The notes beneath the pieces were generated by a model. It was not told the DNA's origin. It saw only the letters and a program-made list of their open reading frames with translations, and searched no databases. Positions 1-9,528 of a stretch of DNA of 64,000 nucleotides are shown here, piece by piece. The position numbers were made by a program, and so were the translations under genes. The first letter of the stretch is position 1, and the number at the start of each line of letters is the position of its first letter. Source of the DNA: Streptomyces sp. NBC_00683. Lineage in GTDB: Bacteria > Actinomycetota > Actinomycetes > Streptomycetales > Streptomycetaceae. The stretch is taken from positions 4,836,001-4,900,000 of the forward strand of contig NZ_CP109013.1 of assembly GCF_036226745.1 (NCBI RefSeq). Direction: 5' to 3'.

Positions 1-337
1 CCCAGCGGGAGCGGGGGCGCAATTTCCGGAGCGGGGAGGCCCGGTGGGCCCCCCTGCCCCGTTGTTCGGGCACGGTAGGGCCCGTGGACGCACCGCCCTC
101 GGCGAACATGGTCTCCATGGCCGCGACGAGCTGGGCTCGCTGCACCACTTTGACCTCGGGATCCAATTGCGGCTTCGGTAGCTCACCGAGGCCGTTCGCC
201 AGGGCCAACAGCGTTCCGTGGTCGGCCGGTTCGGCCGGTTCCTCGGGCTGTACGGCCGCCGCACCCTGGGGCGACTGCTCCTCCAGGGCCTGGGCGAAGG
301 CGTTCGCCCGCCGGTGTGCCGAAACGTTTGCGATCAC
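1..337 (-). CDS. rsbN: RsbN, anti-sigma factor for BldN (C-terminal part beyond window)
   Basis: Reads off the left edge; 112 N-terminal codons are present. The start is a GTG (335-337) preceded by an AGGAGG-type ribosome site at 343-352. The visible protein begins VIANVSAHRRANAFAQALEE and continues through an acidic Pro/Glu stretch to LVAAMETMFAE, which resembles the cytoplasmic N-terminal sigma-binding part of RsbN (DUF5667 family). From known Streptomyces biology, RsbN is a membrane protein that sequesters the sigma factor BldN. The gene directly follows bldN in the same direction (234 bp gap), the known arrangement. The transmembrane part lies outside the window, so identity rests on the N-terminus and synteny. 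Confidence 0.85.
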   Translation of the reverse strand, partial: MIANVSAHRRANAFAQALEEQSPQGAAAVQPEEPAEPADHGTLLALANGLGELPKPQLDPEVKVVQRAQLVAAMETMFAEGGASTGPTVPEQRGRGAHRASPLRKLRPRSRW

Positions 338-571
338 TGGCGGCACCTCCTCTCGTCATGACGGTCGACTCCCCTGAGCGTCCGGAAGGTTGCGCACCGG
401 GCGCGTTTCCACACGATCGAGCGAGTGGACTACGGGTCGCGGTGCGACGACAGGGGGCCTGCATCCGGCACAACGAGTGGCGCGGCGTTTGGGTTACGGA
501 CGAAGGATGATCGGACCAGTGTGTCACGTACCCGTCACCAATGGTGATCTCGTCCGCCGCCCATGGTGATC

Positions 572-1348
572 TCAACGGGCGTCGTCGGGCAGGAGTCGGG
601 CGAGCGTTCGGACGGCGCGGTACTGCAGGGTTTTGATCGCGCCCTCGTTCTTGCCCATGACACGGGCCGTTTCGGCGACCGAGAGCCCTTGCAGGAACCG
701 GAGGGTGACGCACTCCTGCTGTTGAGGATTGAGTCGTCGCACGGCTTGCAGCAGTGCGGCGTTGGAGAGGGACTCCAGGACGGAGTCCTCGGGGCTGCGC
801 GCGACCTCGTTCGCGTCGAGCATTTCGCCGGTGGTCACTTCCAGTCGGAAACGACTGGATTTGAAGTGGTCGGCGACCAGGTTCCGGGCGATCGTGACCA
901 GCCAGGCGCCGAAGTCGCGGCCCTGCCAGGTAAAGGTGGAGATGCGGCGGAGGGCGCGCAGGAACGTCTCGCTGGTGAGGTCCTCCGCTGTCGCCTTCCC
1001 TCCCACGCGGTAGTAGATGTACCGGTACACGGTGTCGCTGTACTGGTCGTACAGGCGGCCGAAGGCCTCGGCCTCACCGGCCTGTGCGCGCTCGACAAGA
1101 TCCATCATGCGCGCGCTGTCGCTGTCGGCCGTGGGCCGGCGAACGGCTGACGTGGTCGTGGCGCCGCGGTTGCTGCGTCTTCCGACCGCCGCGCTGCGTT
1201 CGGCCAACGCGTAGCAAGGGCCGGCAGGTGCAGGGGTGGCAAATGCGGGGACGGCGTACGCGGTGGGGACGAAGCCGCGCAAGTGGTCGAGGACCGTTGC
1301 GCGCAGCGTAGCCAGGCCCGAGGTGTCAACCCCGACGTGTGGGTACAC
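572..1348 (-). CDS. bldN: BldN, ECF-type developmental sigma factor
   Basis: A 258-residue ECF sigma factor with an unusually long N-terminal extension (about residues 1-79) before the sigma-2 region (MMDLVERAQAGEAEAFGRLY, then YRYIYYRVG and AEDLTSETFLRA) and a sigma-4 region with LNPQQQECVTLRFLQGLSVAETARVMGKNEGAIKTLQYRAVRTL. In S. coelicolor BldN is made as a pro-protein with an N-terminal extension of about 86 residues that is removed, and this extension (MYPHVGVDTSGLATLRATVL) fits that form. BldN activates chaplin and rodlin genes and bldM during aerial growth. The start is GTG at 1346-1348 with GGGAG a few bases upstream. rsbN follows. The long unprocessed N-terminus is the diagnostic feature; other ECF factors lack it. 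Confidence 0.95.
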   Translation of the reverse strand: MYPHVGVDTSGLATLRATVLDHLRGFVPTAYAVPAFATPAPAGPCYALAERSAAVGRRSNRGATTTSAVRRPTADSDSARMMDLVERAQAGEAEAFGRLYDQYSDTVYRYIYYRVGGKATAEDLTSETFLRALRRISTFTWQGRDFGAWLVTIARNLVADHFKSSRFRLEVTTGEMLDANEVARSPEDSVLESLSNAALLQAVRRLNPQQQECVTLRFLQGLSVAETARVMGKNEGAIKTLQYRAVRTLARLLPDDAR

Positions 1349-1765
1349 GGGACTCCCAGAGGCAGAGCTTCCATCACGTGCAGTTCGAAAACCGTCACTC
1401 GTGGTAGCGGGTGGCGGGCTCCTTGTGCGTCTGAGGAGAATAACGCTTCGTACAGGCCGTGCTACACCCAGTTGCTCAAATCATCGATTCCGTCGCTTCC
1501 GTAACCTCTAAGTGACGGAGTAAGTCGCACATCGTGACCGCTTATTGATCGAAATGCTTCGTGATCTGCCTGCGGGGGCGACGGGTTGTGGTCGCTCGAC
1601 GTCAACACGACTGGCCGGAGGGGTGAGCGGGTGCGGGCGGCTCCGCCCTCCCGATTGGCCGTACGTCCCCGGGCGTGGCCCGCCAGCCCGCCGCCTCGGG
1701 GCATGGACCGGCGGCGGCCCGGGGGCGGCGCGGGTCGGAGGGGGAGGCGTGCCGGCGGAGAGGGG
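1349..1765. other. Intergenic region upstream of bldN
   Basis: About 417 bp without a convincing gene. It lies downstream of the HAD hydrolase gene and upstream of bldN (both minus strand), so it should hold the bldN promoter and leader. It is locally less GC-rich (around 1430-1570) than the genes on either side, as expected for a regulated promoter. I could not assign a specific operator by eye. Confidence 0.5.
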
Positions 1766-2728
1766 TCAGCGGCGGCGGCGGTGGAGTGCGACCGCGGCCG
1801 CGGTGCCGCCGGCCAGGGCGCCCACGCCGGCGGCGGCCGGGATGCCGACCTTGGCGGCCTTGCGGCCGGTGCGGTAGTCGCGCAGGCGCCAGTCCAGGGC
1901 GCGGGCGTGCTTGCGGAGCTTGGTGTCCGGGTTGATCGCGTAGGGGTGGCCGACCAGCGACAGCATCGGGATGTCGTTGTGCGAGTCGCTGTAGGCGGCG
2001 CAGCGGTCGAGGTCCAGTCCCTCGGCCGTCGCCAGCGCGCGTACCGCCTCGGCCTTGGCCGGGCCGTGCAGGGGTTCGCCGACCAGGCGGCCGGTGTAGA
2101 CGCCGTCCACGGATTCGGCGACGGTGCCCAGTGCGCCGGTCAGGCCGAGCCGGCGGGCGATGATCGTGGCGGTCTCCACCGGGGCGGCCGTGACCAGCCA
2201 GACCTTCTGCCCCGCGTCGAGGTGGGCCTGGGCGAGGGCGCGCGTGCCGGGCCAGATGCGGTCGGCCATGTACTCGTCGTAGATCTCCTCGCCGATGGAC
2301 ATCAGCTCGGCGACGCGGTGGCCCTTGACGATGGACAGGGCGCTGTCGCGGGCGTCCTGCATGTGTTCGGGGTCCTCGACGCCGGCCAGCCTGAACCAGG
2401 CCTGCTGCCAGGCGAACCGGGTCAGCTCGCGGCGCTGGAAGAACTTCCGCTTGTAGAGGCCGCGGCCGAAGTGGAAGATCGCGGCGCCCTGCATCACGGT
2501 GTTGTCGAGGTCGAAGAAGGCGGCGGCCCGGTCGTCCCCGGCCACCGGGAACACAGGCTCCCCGGCGCCTTCGGCCGCGGTCAGCAGATCCGCGGCGTCT
2601 GCGGGAAGAAGGGACTCGTCGGCGGGAAGTGTCGACTTCCGCGCTGCCTCGGCTGCTGCCTCGCCTGCCAGCACGCTCCGTGCTGTCGCGGGGCGCCTGC
2701 GGGGTGTGAGCCATCCAAGAGCGGCCAT
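1766..2728 (-). CDS. HAD-IB family (SerB-like) phosphatase with C-terminal membrane anchor
   Basis: A 320-residue protein. Residues 71-77 are FFDLDNT, the HAD nucleophile motif with D73 and D75; LVTAAP (motif II Ser/Thr region) and [11 protein letters not shown] (motif III/IV acidic residues) follow, so all catalytic motifs are present. The C-terminus ([27 protein letters not shown]) is a short hydrophobic stretch with a basic tail, suggesting a membrane anchor. The family hydrolyses phosphomonoesters; the substrate is unknown. Homologues sit at this position beside bldN and the rex-hem genes in other Streptomyces (synteny from memory). The chosen ATG lacks a strong ribosome site, so a slightly different start is possible. 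Confidence 0.85.
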   Translation of the reverse strand: MAALGWLTPRRRPATARSVLAGEAAAEAARKSTLPADESLLPADAADLLTAAEGAGEPVFPVAGDDRAAAFFDLDNTVMQGAAIFHFGRGLYKRKFFQRRELTRFAWQQAWFRLAGVEDPEHMQDARDSALSIVKGHRVAELMSIGEEIYDEYMADRIWPGTRALAQAHLDAGQKVWLVTAAPVETATIIARRLGLTGALGTVAESVDGVYTGRLVGEPLHGPAKAEAVRALATAEGLDLDRCAAYSDSHNDIPMLSLVGHPYAINPDTKLRKHARALDWRLRDYRTGRKAAKVGIPAAAGVGALAGGTAAAVALHRRRR

Positions 2729-2854
2729 GTCGTGAGCATAGCCATTCTGTTCGGTCCTTCCCGACCTGGCGGGATGCGACCGTGTGAACTCTCCGGGACC
2801 GCCGCGTTAAACGGGTGACCCCGCGAGTGGTGCGGAGCGGCGCAGAATGGAGGC

Positions 2855-3145
2855 ATGAGTGCCTTGCTGCGGCGTACGAAGAAGAAGCCTGCCGACCGGG
2901 TGGTGACCCTCGTGGGGAAGCCCGGCTGTCACCTCTGTGACGATGCGCGACTGGTGGTGCGCGCCGTCTGCGAGGAGACCGGCGCGTCCTGGGTGGAGAA
3001 GGACATCACCGAGGACGAGCAGCTGTACAAGGAGTACTGGGAGCAGATTCCGGTGGTCCTGATCGATGACGAACAGCACACGTTCTGGCGGGTGGACCCG
3101 GCGAGGTTGCGCACGGCACTGGGTACCCAGTCGAAACCCGGTTAA
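2855..3145 (+). CDS. Glutaredoxin-like thiol-disulfide protein
   Basis: A 96-residue thioredoxin-fold protein with the redox motif CHLC at residues 25-28 (GKPGCHLCDDA) and the cis-Pro segment QIPVVLIDD. Glutaredoxin-like proteins with a CxxC near the N-terminus reduce disulfides or mixed disulfides in the cytoplasm. It starts at an ATG with GGAGG a few bases upstream. It lies immediately upstream of the redox-sensing regulator gene rex, in the same direction, though a separate rex promoter with operator lies between them. Actinobacteria use mycothiol rather than glutathione, so the electron partner is uncertain. Confidence 0.85.
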   Translation: MSALLRRTKKKPADRVVTLVGKPGCHLCDDARLVVRAVCEETGASWVEKDITEDEQLYKEYWEQIPVVLIDDEQHTFWRVDPARLRTALGTQSKPG

Positions 3146-3309
3146 CATCATGGGCGTTTTGAGTGGTCTCGGGGGGCGTGGACATGAGGAGTGTGTACCG
3201 CTTTGCCCCCTTCGGGCCTGCAACGGGCTGATGCGGTCCCGGGTTCCGGGATCGCGCGAGGAATATGCGTGACCCCGGTCACTTTGACCAGACAAAACGG
3301 ACACTATCT

Positions 3310-3327
3310 TTGTGCACGCGTTCACAA
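3310..3327 (+). promoter_or_regulatory. Rex operator (ROP) upstream of rex
   Basis: TTGTGCACGCGTTCACAA is an 18-bp imperfect inverted repeat matching the Rex operator consensus TTGTGAA-N4-TTCACAA at all but one position (C instead of A in the left arm). It lies 77 bp upstream of the rex GTG. Rex binds such sites when NADH/NAD+ is low and releases them when NADH rises, so rex and the downstream hem genes should be autoregulated by redox state. Confidence 0.92.
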
Positions 3328-3403
3328 AGACATAGCCTGCATTCGACGGGGCGGTCTTGGGACATACGGCCGCCTGCAGCCCCGCTCATCCCGCAGGAGC
3401 ACC

Positions 3404-4189
3404 GTGGCAACTGGCCGAACTCACCGACCGGCGACCCGTAGCCGAGGAATTCCCGAGGCCACCGTCGCCCGGCTTCCGCTGTACCTCCGCGCACTGACCG
3501 CGCTCTCCGAGCGCTCGGTGCCCACGGTCTCCTCCGAGGAGCTCGCCGCGGCGGCGGGGGTCAACTCCGCGAAGCTGCGCAAGGACTTCAGCTACCTGGG
3601 GTCCTACGGCACGCGTGGAGTCGGGTACGACGTCGAGTACCTCGTCTACCAGATCTCCCGTGAGCTCGGGCTCACCCAGGACTGGCCGGTCGCCATCGTC
3701 GGTATCGGTAACCTCGGCGCCGCGCTCGCCAACTACGGCGGCTTCGCCTCCCGTGGTTTCCGGGTCGCCGCGCTGATCGACGCCGACCCGGCCATGGCGG
3801 GTACGCCCGTCGCCGGTATCGCCGTCCAGCACACCGACGACCTGGACCGGATCATCAGCGACAACGGTGTGTCCATCGGCGTCATCACCACCCCGCCCGG
3901 CGCGGCCCAGCAGGTCTGCGACCGGCTCGTCGCCGCGGGTGTGACCTCCATCCTGAACTTCGCGCCGACCGTGCTCTCCGTGCCCGAAGGCGTCGATGTG
4001 CGCAAGGTCGACCTCTCGATCGAGCTGCAGATCCTCGCGTTCCACGAGCAGCGCAAGGCCGGCGAGGGAGCCGCCGCCGAAGGCAACGCGGCCGCGGACG
4101 ACGACGCCGACGAGGCGCCGCCGATGCGCGCCACTCCCGTGAACCGGAAGGGACCCGACGGGGACATGCCCGCCGTGATGCCGGCATGA
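3404..4189 (+). CDS. rex: Rex, NADH/NAD+-sensing transcriptional repressor
   Basis: A 261-residue protein. The winged-helix N-terminal domain (about 1-85) includes ELAAAAGVNSAKLRKDFSYLG, followed by a Rossmann NAD(H)-binding domain with the GxGxxG motif VGIGNLGAAL. The C-terminal helix (SIELQILAFHEQRK) swaps between subunits in known Rex structures; an acidic, Ala-rich tail follows. Rex represses respiratory genes such as cydABCD and the rex-hem operon when NADH is low. The GTG at 3404 is chosen because it has CAGGAG just upstream and gives the known start VATGR-THRPATRSRG. The gene overlaps hemA by 4 bp (ATGA), indicating translational coupling. Confidence 0.97.
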   Translation: MATGRTHRPATRSRGIPEATVARLPLYLRALTALSERSVPTVSSEELAAAAGVNSAKLRKDFSYLGSYGTRGVGYDVEYLVYQISRELGLTQDWPVAIVGIGNLGAALANYGGFASRGFRVAALIDADPAMAGTPVAGIAVQHTDDLDRIISDNGVSIGVITTPPGAAQQVCDRLVAAGVTSILNFAPTVLSVPEGVDVRKVDLSIELQILAFHEQRKAGEGAAAEGNAAADDDADEAPPMRATPVNRKGPDGDMPAVMPA

Positions 4190-5679
4190 GCCTCCTTGTC
4201 GTAGGACTGAGCCACCGCAGCGCCCCCGTCTCCGTGCTGGAGCGGGCGTCACTGTCGCCCGAGGCGCAGACGAAGCTGCTCCAGGACACCCTCGCCGCGG
4301 AACCCGCGACCGAGGGGGCGGTGCTGGCCACCTGCAACCGCATCGAGCTGTACGCGGACGTGGACAAGTTCCACGCGGGTGTCGCCGAGCTGTCCACGCT
4401 GCTCGCGCAGCACAGCGGCGTCGGCCTGGACGAGCTCACTCCCTATCTCTATGTGCACTACGAGGACCGCGCCGTCCACCACCTCTTCTCGGTGGCGTGC
4501 GGGCTGGACTCCATGGTCGTCGGCGAGGGCCAGATCCTCGGCCAGATCAAGGACGCGCTCGCGCTGGGCCAGGAGCTCCACACCGCGGGACGGCTGCTGA
4601 ACGACCTGTTCCAGCAGGCGCTGAGGGTCGGCAAGCGTGCCCACAGCGAGACCGGGATCGACCGGGCCGGGCAGTCGCTCGTCACGTTCGGCCTCGAGCA
4701 GCTCGCGGACGGTACCGAGGTCACCGAATGGGCCGCTGGCAAGCGCGCCCTGGTGATCGGCGCGGGTTCGATGTCCTCCCTGGCCGCCGCAACCCTGGTC
4801 CGTACCGGCGTCGCAGAGATCGTCGTCGCCAACCGGACCCGGGGCCGTGCCGACCGGCTCGTCGAGATCCTCGCCCAGAGCGGCGGGGCGACGGCACGAG
4901 CCGTGGAAATGACCGCAGTGCCGGACGAACTGACACGTGCCGATGTGGTCGTCTCCTGTACCGGCGCGACCGGGCTCGTCCTGACCGCCGAGGCCGTCGC
5001 CGGGGCGCTCGGCGTCGACTTCGACACCGCCGCGGAGCCGTCCGCGGCCCGCGCCGCGGCCGCCCCCGCGGACCTGGACCAGCACGCCGCGTGGGTGGAG
5101 AACGGTTCCGCCACCGCCGCCGCACAGGACCGTGCCGTGCGCCGGGTACCCGTGCGGGGCCCGGCCTCCGGGCCCGCGAGGCTCGCCCTGCTCGACCTCG
5201 CCATGCCGAGGGACATCGACGGGGCGGCCCACCGCATCGACGGTGTGCGCCTCGTCGACATCGAGTCGCTCGCCGAGGCGTCCGCGGACGCCCCGATGGC
5301 CGCCGATGTGGACCAGGTGCGCACCATCGTCGCCGACGAGGTGGCGGCCTTCGGTGCCGCCCAGCGTGCCGCCCACATCACCCCGACCGTCGTCGCCCTG
5401 CGCACCATGGCCGCCGATGTGGTGGCCGGCGAGATCGCGCGGCTCGACGGACGCCTTCCCGACCTGGACGAGAAGCAGCGCGCCGAGATCACGCAGACCG
5501 TGCGCCGCGTCGTCGACAAGCTCCTGCACGCGCCCACCGTGCGGGTCAAGCAGCTCGCCAGCGAGCCCGGTGGCGCCGGGTACGCCGATGCGCTGCGCGA
5601 ACTCTTCGACCTCGACCCGCAGACGGTGGCCGCCGTCTCCCGGGCAGACCTGAACGACCCGAATAGAGGGCGGTCATGA
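4186..5679 (+). CDS. hemA: Glutamyl-tRNA reductase
   Basis: A 497-residue enzyme that reduces glutamyl-tRNA to glutamate-1-semialdehyde, the first committed step of C5-pathway tetrapyrrole synthesis. The catalytic Cys is C50 in ATCNRIELY; the NADPH domain has LVIGAGSMSS; the C-terminal dimerisation helices end near KLLHAPTVRVKQL. It is longer than the usual 420-450 residues because of an Ala-rich insertion at about residues 285-325 (AAEPSAARAAAAPADL), which I recall as typical of streptomycete HemA. It starts inside the rex stop codon and ends in a 4-bp overlap with hemC, so rex-hemA-hemC-hemD is one operon under the Rex operator. Confidence 0.97.
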   Translation: MSLLVVGLSHRSAPVSVLERASLSPEAQTKLLQDTLAAEPATEGAVLATCNRIELYADVDKFHAGVAELSTLLAQHSGVGLDELTPYLYVHYEDRAVHHLFSVACGLDSMVVGEGQILGQIKDALALGQELHTAGRLLNDLFQQALRVGKRAHSETGIDRAGQSLVTFGLEQLADGTEVTEWAAGKRALVIGAGSMSSLAAATLVRTGVAEIVVANRTRGRADRLVEILAQSGGATARAVEMTAVPDELTRADVVVSCTGATGLVLTAEAVAGALGVDFDTAAEPSAARAAAAPADLDQHAAWVENGSATAAAQDRAVRRVPVRGPASGPARLALLDLAMPRDIDGAAHRIDGVRLVDIESLAEASADAPMAADVDQVRTIVADEVAAFGAAQRAAHITPTVVALRTMAADVVAGEIARLDGRLPDLDEKQRAEITQTVRRVVDKLLHAPTVRVKQLASEPGGAGYADALRELFDLDPQTVAAVSRADLNDPNRGRS

Positions 5680-6662
5680 CCGACAACTCACCCCTGGGTG
5701 GGGAGACCACGAAGCCGCTCCGGCTCGGCACCCGGCGCAGCAAGCTAGCCATGGCGCAGTCCGGCATGGTCGCTGATGCGGTCCGTGAGGTGACCGGGCG
5801 CGCCGTCGAGCTCGTCGAGATCACCACGTACGGAGACACGTCCCGGGAGCACCTGGCGCAGATCGGCGGGACCGGCGTGTTCGTCGTCGCGCTGCGCGAG
5901 GCGCTGCTGCGCGGCGAGGTGGACTTCGCCGTCCACTCGCTCAAGGACCTGCCGACCACACAGCCGGAGGGCCTCGTCCTGGCCGCCGTACCGGAGCGCG
6001 AGGATCCGCGCGACGTACTGGTGGCCCGGGACGGGCTGACCTTCGCGCAACTGCCGTCCGGTGCCCGTATCGGCACCGGCTCGCCGCGCCGCATGGCGCA
6101 GCTCAACGCGTACGCCCGGTCGCACGGCCTCGACATCGAGACCGTGGCGATCCGGGGCAACGTCGATACGCGTATCGGTTTCGTACGAAGCGGGGAGCTG
6201 GACGCGGTGGTACTCGCCGCCGCAGGGCTCAGCCGCCTCGGCCGGACCGGTGAGGTGACCGACTTCCTGCCGGTCGACACCGTCCTGCCCGCTCCCGGTC
6301 AGGGAGCACTGGCGATCGAATGCGCTGCAACCAGCGCGGACCTCGCCGCAGCACTCGCCGAGCTCGACGACCCGTACACCCGGGTCGCCGTGACCGCCGA
6401 GCGCGCCCTGCTCGCCGCCCTGGAGGCCGGCTGTTCCGCACCTGTGGGTGCGCTGGCCGACCTCCTGGTCGACGGGCAGACTGTCAACGAACTGCGCCTG
6501 CGCGGTGTCGTCGGTTCCACCGACGGCGCCTCCCTGGTGCAGCTGTCCATCACCGGTCCCGTCCCCACGTCGCACGACGACGCGGCGGCCCTCGGTCGCG
6601 AGCTCGCGGCCGAGATGCTCGCCAAGGGTGCGGCCGGTCTTATGGGGGAGCGAGCACTTTGA
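5676..6662 (+). CDS. hemC: Porphobilinogen deaminase (hydroxymethylbilane synthase)
   Basis: A 328-residue enzyme that polymerises four porphobilinogens to hydroxymethylbilane. Diagnostic segments are LRLGTRRSKLAMAQS, FVVALREALLRGEVDFAVHSLKDLPT, IGTGSPRRMAQL and the cofactor-attachment Cys C253 in EAGCSAPVGAL, where the dipyrromethane is bound. Overlaps hemA and hemD by 4 bp each (ATGA and TTGA), consistent with coupled translation. Confidence 0.97.
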   Translation: MTDNSPLGGETTKPLRLGTRRSKLAMAQSGMVADAVREVTGRAVELVEITTYGDTSREHLAQIGGTGVFVVALREALLRGEVDFAVHSLKDLPTTQPEGLVLAAVPEREDPRDVLVARDGLTFAQLPSGARIGTGSPRRMAQLNAYARSHGLDIETVAIRGNVDTRIGFVRSGELDAVVLAAAGLSRLGRTGEVTDFLPVDTVLPAPGQGALAIECAATSADLAAALAELDDPYTRVAVTAERALLAALEAGCSAPVGALADLLVDGQTVNELRLRGVVGSTDGASLVQLSITGPVPTSHDDAAALGRELAAEMLAKGAAGLMGERAL

Positions 6663-8326
6663 GCCCCAACGGCCCCGCCGCATCCGATTTTCCGGTCCTG
6701 TCCGCAGGGCACGTCACCTTCCTCGGCGCCGGTCCCGGCGACCCGGGACTGCTGACCCTGCGCGCTGTCGAGGCGCTCGCGAGCGCGGACGTCCTTGTGG
6801 CCGAACCCGACGTCCTCGACGTCGTTCGCGGCCATGCGCGGGCAGGGGTAAGCACCCCTGAGCTGACGGTTGTTGACATGTCGTCAACAGCCGTCGGGGT
6901 ACCCGTTCTCAGGGACGCCGCCAATCTTGTCATGGAGGCCGCGAAGGGTGGCAGGCGGGTTGTCCGTGCCGTCGCCGGCGACCCCGGCCTGGACGGGAAC
7001 ACGGGCGTGGAGATGCTCGCCTGCGCCGCCGCGGGCGTGCCTTTCGAGGTCGTGCCCGGTGTGGCGAACGCCGTGGGCGTGTCCGCGTACGCCGGTGTGC
7101 CGCTGCGTGACGCGCAGGGCGCCGATGTGCGCTTCGTCGACGCCCGTACCGCCTCGGACCGCTGCTGGTCCGAGGTCGGGGCGAGCGACGCGACGGCCGT
7201 CGTGTCCACGTCGCTGGACTCGGTGGCCGCGGCCGCCGGGGAGCTGGTCTCGGCGGGCCGCAAGCCCGACACCCCGCTGACGGTGACGATCGCGGGAACG
7301 ACGACGCGCCAGCGCACCTGGACGGCGACGCTCGGGACGATCGCCCAGGTCCTCAAGCAGGCCAAGGTCCTCCCCTCGCCGGACGGGCACCAGCCCGTCA
7401 TAGCCGTGGTCGGGGAGCGAAGCTCTGCCGCCCAGCGTGACCAGCTGTCGTGGTTCGAGTCCAAGCCGCTGTTCGGCTGGAAGGTGCTCGTGCCGCGTAC
7501 GAAGGAGCAGGCGGCGTCGCTCTCCGACCAGCTGCGTTCGTACGGTGCCGTACCGCACGAGGTCCCGACGATCGCCGTCGAGCCGCCGCGTACGCCCCAG
7601 CAGATGGAGCGCGCGGTCAAGGGCCTGGTCACGGGCCGGTACGAGTGGATCGCCTTCACCTCGGTGAACGCGGTGAAGGCCGTACGGGAGAAGTTCGAGG
7701 AGTACGGGCTCGATGCCCGCGCCTTCGCGGGGATCAAGGTCGCGGCCGTCGGTGAGCAGACTGCCGCCGCGCTGGTCGACTTCGGTGTGAAGCCGGACCT
7801 GGTGCCCTCCGGCGAGCAGTCCGCCGCCGGTCTGCTGGAGGACTGGCCGCCCTACGACCCGGTCTTCGACCCGATCGACCGGGTGTTCCTGCCGCGTGCC
7901 GACATCGCCACGGAGACGCTGGTGGCCGGGCTGATCGAGCTCGGCTGGGAGGTCGACGACGTCACCGCGTACCGCACGGTCCGCGCTTCGCCGCCGCCGG
8001 CCGACACCCGTGAGGCGATCAAGGGCGGCGGCTTCGACGCGGTGCTCTTCACCTCGTCCTCGACGGTCCGCAACCTGGTCGGTATCGCGGGCAAGCCGCA
8101 CAACGTGACGGTGATCGCGTGCATCGGTCCCGCCACGGCGAAGACCGCCGAGGAGCACGGCCTGCGGGTCGACGTCCTGTCTCCGGAGCCGTCGGTCCAC
8201 AAGCTGGCCCAGGCGCTGGCGGACTTCGGTGCGCAGCGCCGGGACGCGGCCAAGGAGGCCGGTGACCCGGTGACGCGTCCGAGCGAGCGGCGCCCGGGTG
8301 CGAGACGCCGTCGGACGACCACCTGA
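6659..8326 (+). CDS. hemD: Fused uroporphyrinogen-III C-methyltransferase / uroporphyrinogen-III synthase
   Basis: A 555-residue bifunctional protein. The N-terminal half (about 15-250) is a SUMT/CobA-like methyltransferase: HVTFLGAGPGDPGLLTLRAVEAL is the SAM-binding start, and VVPGVANAVGVSAYAGVPL follows. The C-terminal half (about 265-525) is HemD: LFGWKVLVPRTKEQAASLSDQL and the cyclisation-domain segment VLFTSSSTVRNLVG. HemD closes the macrocycle with inversion of ring D; the CobA-like half makes precorrin-2 or may be degenerate. I choose the TTG start at 6659 because it overlaps the hemC stop by 4 bp and has GGGGGAG about 10 bp upstream. The frame is open further upstream, but only inside hemC. 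Confidence 0.93.
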   Translation: MSPNGPAASDFPVLSAGHVTFLGAGPGDPGLLTLRAVEALASADVLVAEPDVLDVVRGHARAGVSTPELTVVDMSSTAVGVPVLRDAANLVMEAAKGGRRVVRAVAGDPGLDGNTGVEMLACAAAGVPFEVVPGVANAVGVSAYAGVPLRDAQGADVRFVDARTASDRCWSEVGASDATAVVSTSLDSVAAAAGELVSAGRKPDTPLTVTIAGTTTRQRTWTATLGTIAQVLKQAKVLPSPDGHQPVIAVVGERSSAAQRDQLSWFESKPLFGWKVLVPRTKEQAASLSDQLRSYGAVPHEVPTIAVEPPRTPQQMERAVKGLVTGRYEWIAFTSVNAVKAVREKFEEYGLDARAFAGIKVAAVGEQTAAALVDFGVKPDLVPSGEQSAAGLLEDWPPYDPVFDPIDRVFLPRADIATETLVAGLIELGWEVDDVTAYRTVRASPPPADTREAIKGGGFDAVLFTSSSTVRNLVGIAGKPHNVTVIACIGPATAKTAEEHGLRVDVLSPEPSVHKLAQALADFGAQRRDAAKEAGDPVTRPSERRPGARRRRTTT

Positions 8327-8345
8327 GTACCGGTACCGGATGAGC

Positions 8346-8386
8346 GGGCCCGGCTGCTTCCCTGTGAAGCGGCCGGGCCCCTTTTC
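8346..8386 (+). terminator. Rho-independent terminator after hemD
   Basis: A 14-bp stem, GGCCCGGCTGCTTC paired with GAAGCGGCCGGGCC with one mismatch, around the loop CCTGTG-like spacer, followed by CCTTTTCG. It separates hemD from hemB, so hemB probably has its own promoter. Confidence 0.85.
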
Positions 8387-8451
8387 GTGTGTCCGTTTTT
8401 CCGGCTCGACTGTCGGTAAACCGGTGATGTGTGCGGGTCTAGTCTCGGAGG

Positions 8452-9447
8452 ATGACCGATTACGGAAACTTCCCCGGCTCGCGGCCCCGGCGGCTGCGGA
8501 CGACGCCCGTCATGCGGCGCATGGTCGCCGAGACCCGGCTGGACCCCGCGAATCTGATCCTTCCCGCGTTCGTGCGCGAGGGCATCGACGCCCCGGTCGC
8601 CATCTCGGCCATGCCTGGCGTGCAGCAGCACACCCTGGACACCCTGCGGAAGGCCGCGGTCGACGCGGTCGCGGCCGGGGTCTCCGGGATCATGCTCTTC
8701 GGTGTCCCGCTGGACGAGAAGAAGGACGGCCGCGGCACGGCGGGCACCGACCCGGACGGCATCCTCCAGGTCGCTCTGCGGGCGGTGCGGGAAGAGGTGG
8801 GCGACGACCTCGTGGTCATGTCCGACCTCTGTCTGGACGAGTACACCGACCACGGCCACTGCGGGGTGCTGACCGAGGACGGCCGCGTCGACAACGACGC
8901 CACGCTGGAGCGGTACGCCGAAATGGCCCAGGTCCAGGCGGACGCGGGCGCCCACGTGGTGGGTCCCAGCGGCATGATGGACGGCCAGGTCGGGGTGGTC
9001 CGCGACGCGCTGGACCAGACCGGGTACGAGGACGTGTCGATCCTGGCCTACACCGCGAAGTACTCCTCCGCGTTCTACGGGCCGTTCCGTGAGGCGGTGG
9101 GCTCCTCGCTCAAGGGCGACCGCAAGACGTACCAGCAGGACCCGGCGAACGTCCGTGAGTCGATGCGCGAGCTGGCGCTCGACCTGGAGGAGGGCGCCGA
9201 CATGGTCATGGTCAAGCCCGCCGGACCGTACCTGGACATCCTCGCGAAGGTCGCTGACGCGGTGGACGTGCCGGTGGCGGCGTACCAGATCAGCGGCGAG
9301 TACGCGATGATCGAGGCCGCCGCGGAGAAGGGCTGGATCGACCGGGACGCGGCGATCCTGGAGAGCCTGACGGGGATCCGGCGTGCGGGTGCGCGGATGA
9401 TCCTGACGTACTGGGCGACGGAGGTCGCGCAGCGGCTGGGGCGCTGA
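8452..9447 (+). CDS. hemB: Delta-aminolevulinic acid dehydratase (porphobilinogen synthase)
   Basis: A 331-residue enzyme that condenses two 5-aminolevulinates to porphobilinogen. The two Schiff-base lysines are K203 ([15 protein letters not shown]) and K255 ([12 protein letters not shown]). The metal-binding segment reads [14 protein letters not shown] and retains Cys. It starts at an ATG after a 125-bp gap that contains the hemD terminator. Together with hemA, hemC and hemD the window encodes the path from glutamyl-tRNA to uroporphyrinogen III except for glutamate-1-semialdehyde aminomutase (hemL). Confidence 0.97.
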   Translation: MTDYGNFPGSRPRRLRTTPVMRRMVAETRLDPANLILPAFVREGIDAPVAISAMPGVQQHTLDTLRKAAVDAVAAGVSGIMLFGVPLDEKKDGRGTAGTDPDGILQVALRAVREEVGDDLVVMSDLCLDEYTDHGHCGVLTEDGRVDNDATLERYAEMAQVQADAGAHVVGPSGMMDGQVGVVRDALDQTGYEDVSILAYTAKYSSAFYGPFREAVGSSLKGDRKTYQQDPANVRESMRELALDLEEGADMVMVKPAGPYLDILAKVADAVDVPVAAYQISGEYAMIEAAAEKGWIDRDAAILESLTGIRRAGARMILTYWATEVAQRLGR

Positions 9448-9528
9448 CCCGGTCCCGTGCCGGGGCGTAACCCTCGCCGGTGATCAATTCGGTTGAGGGC
9501 GTCCCCGGTTACGGGGAGGATCGCCCGC

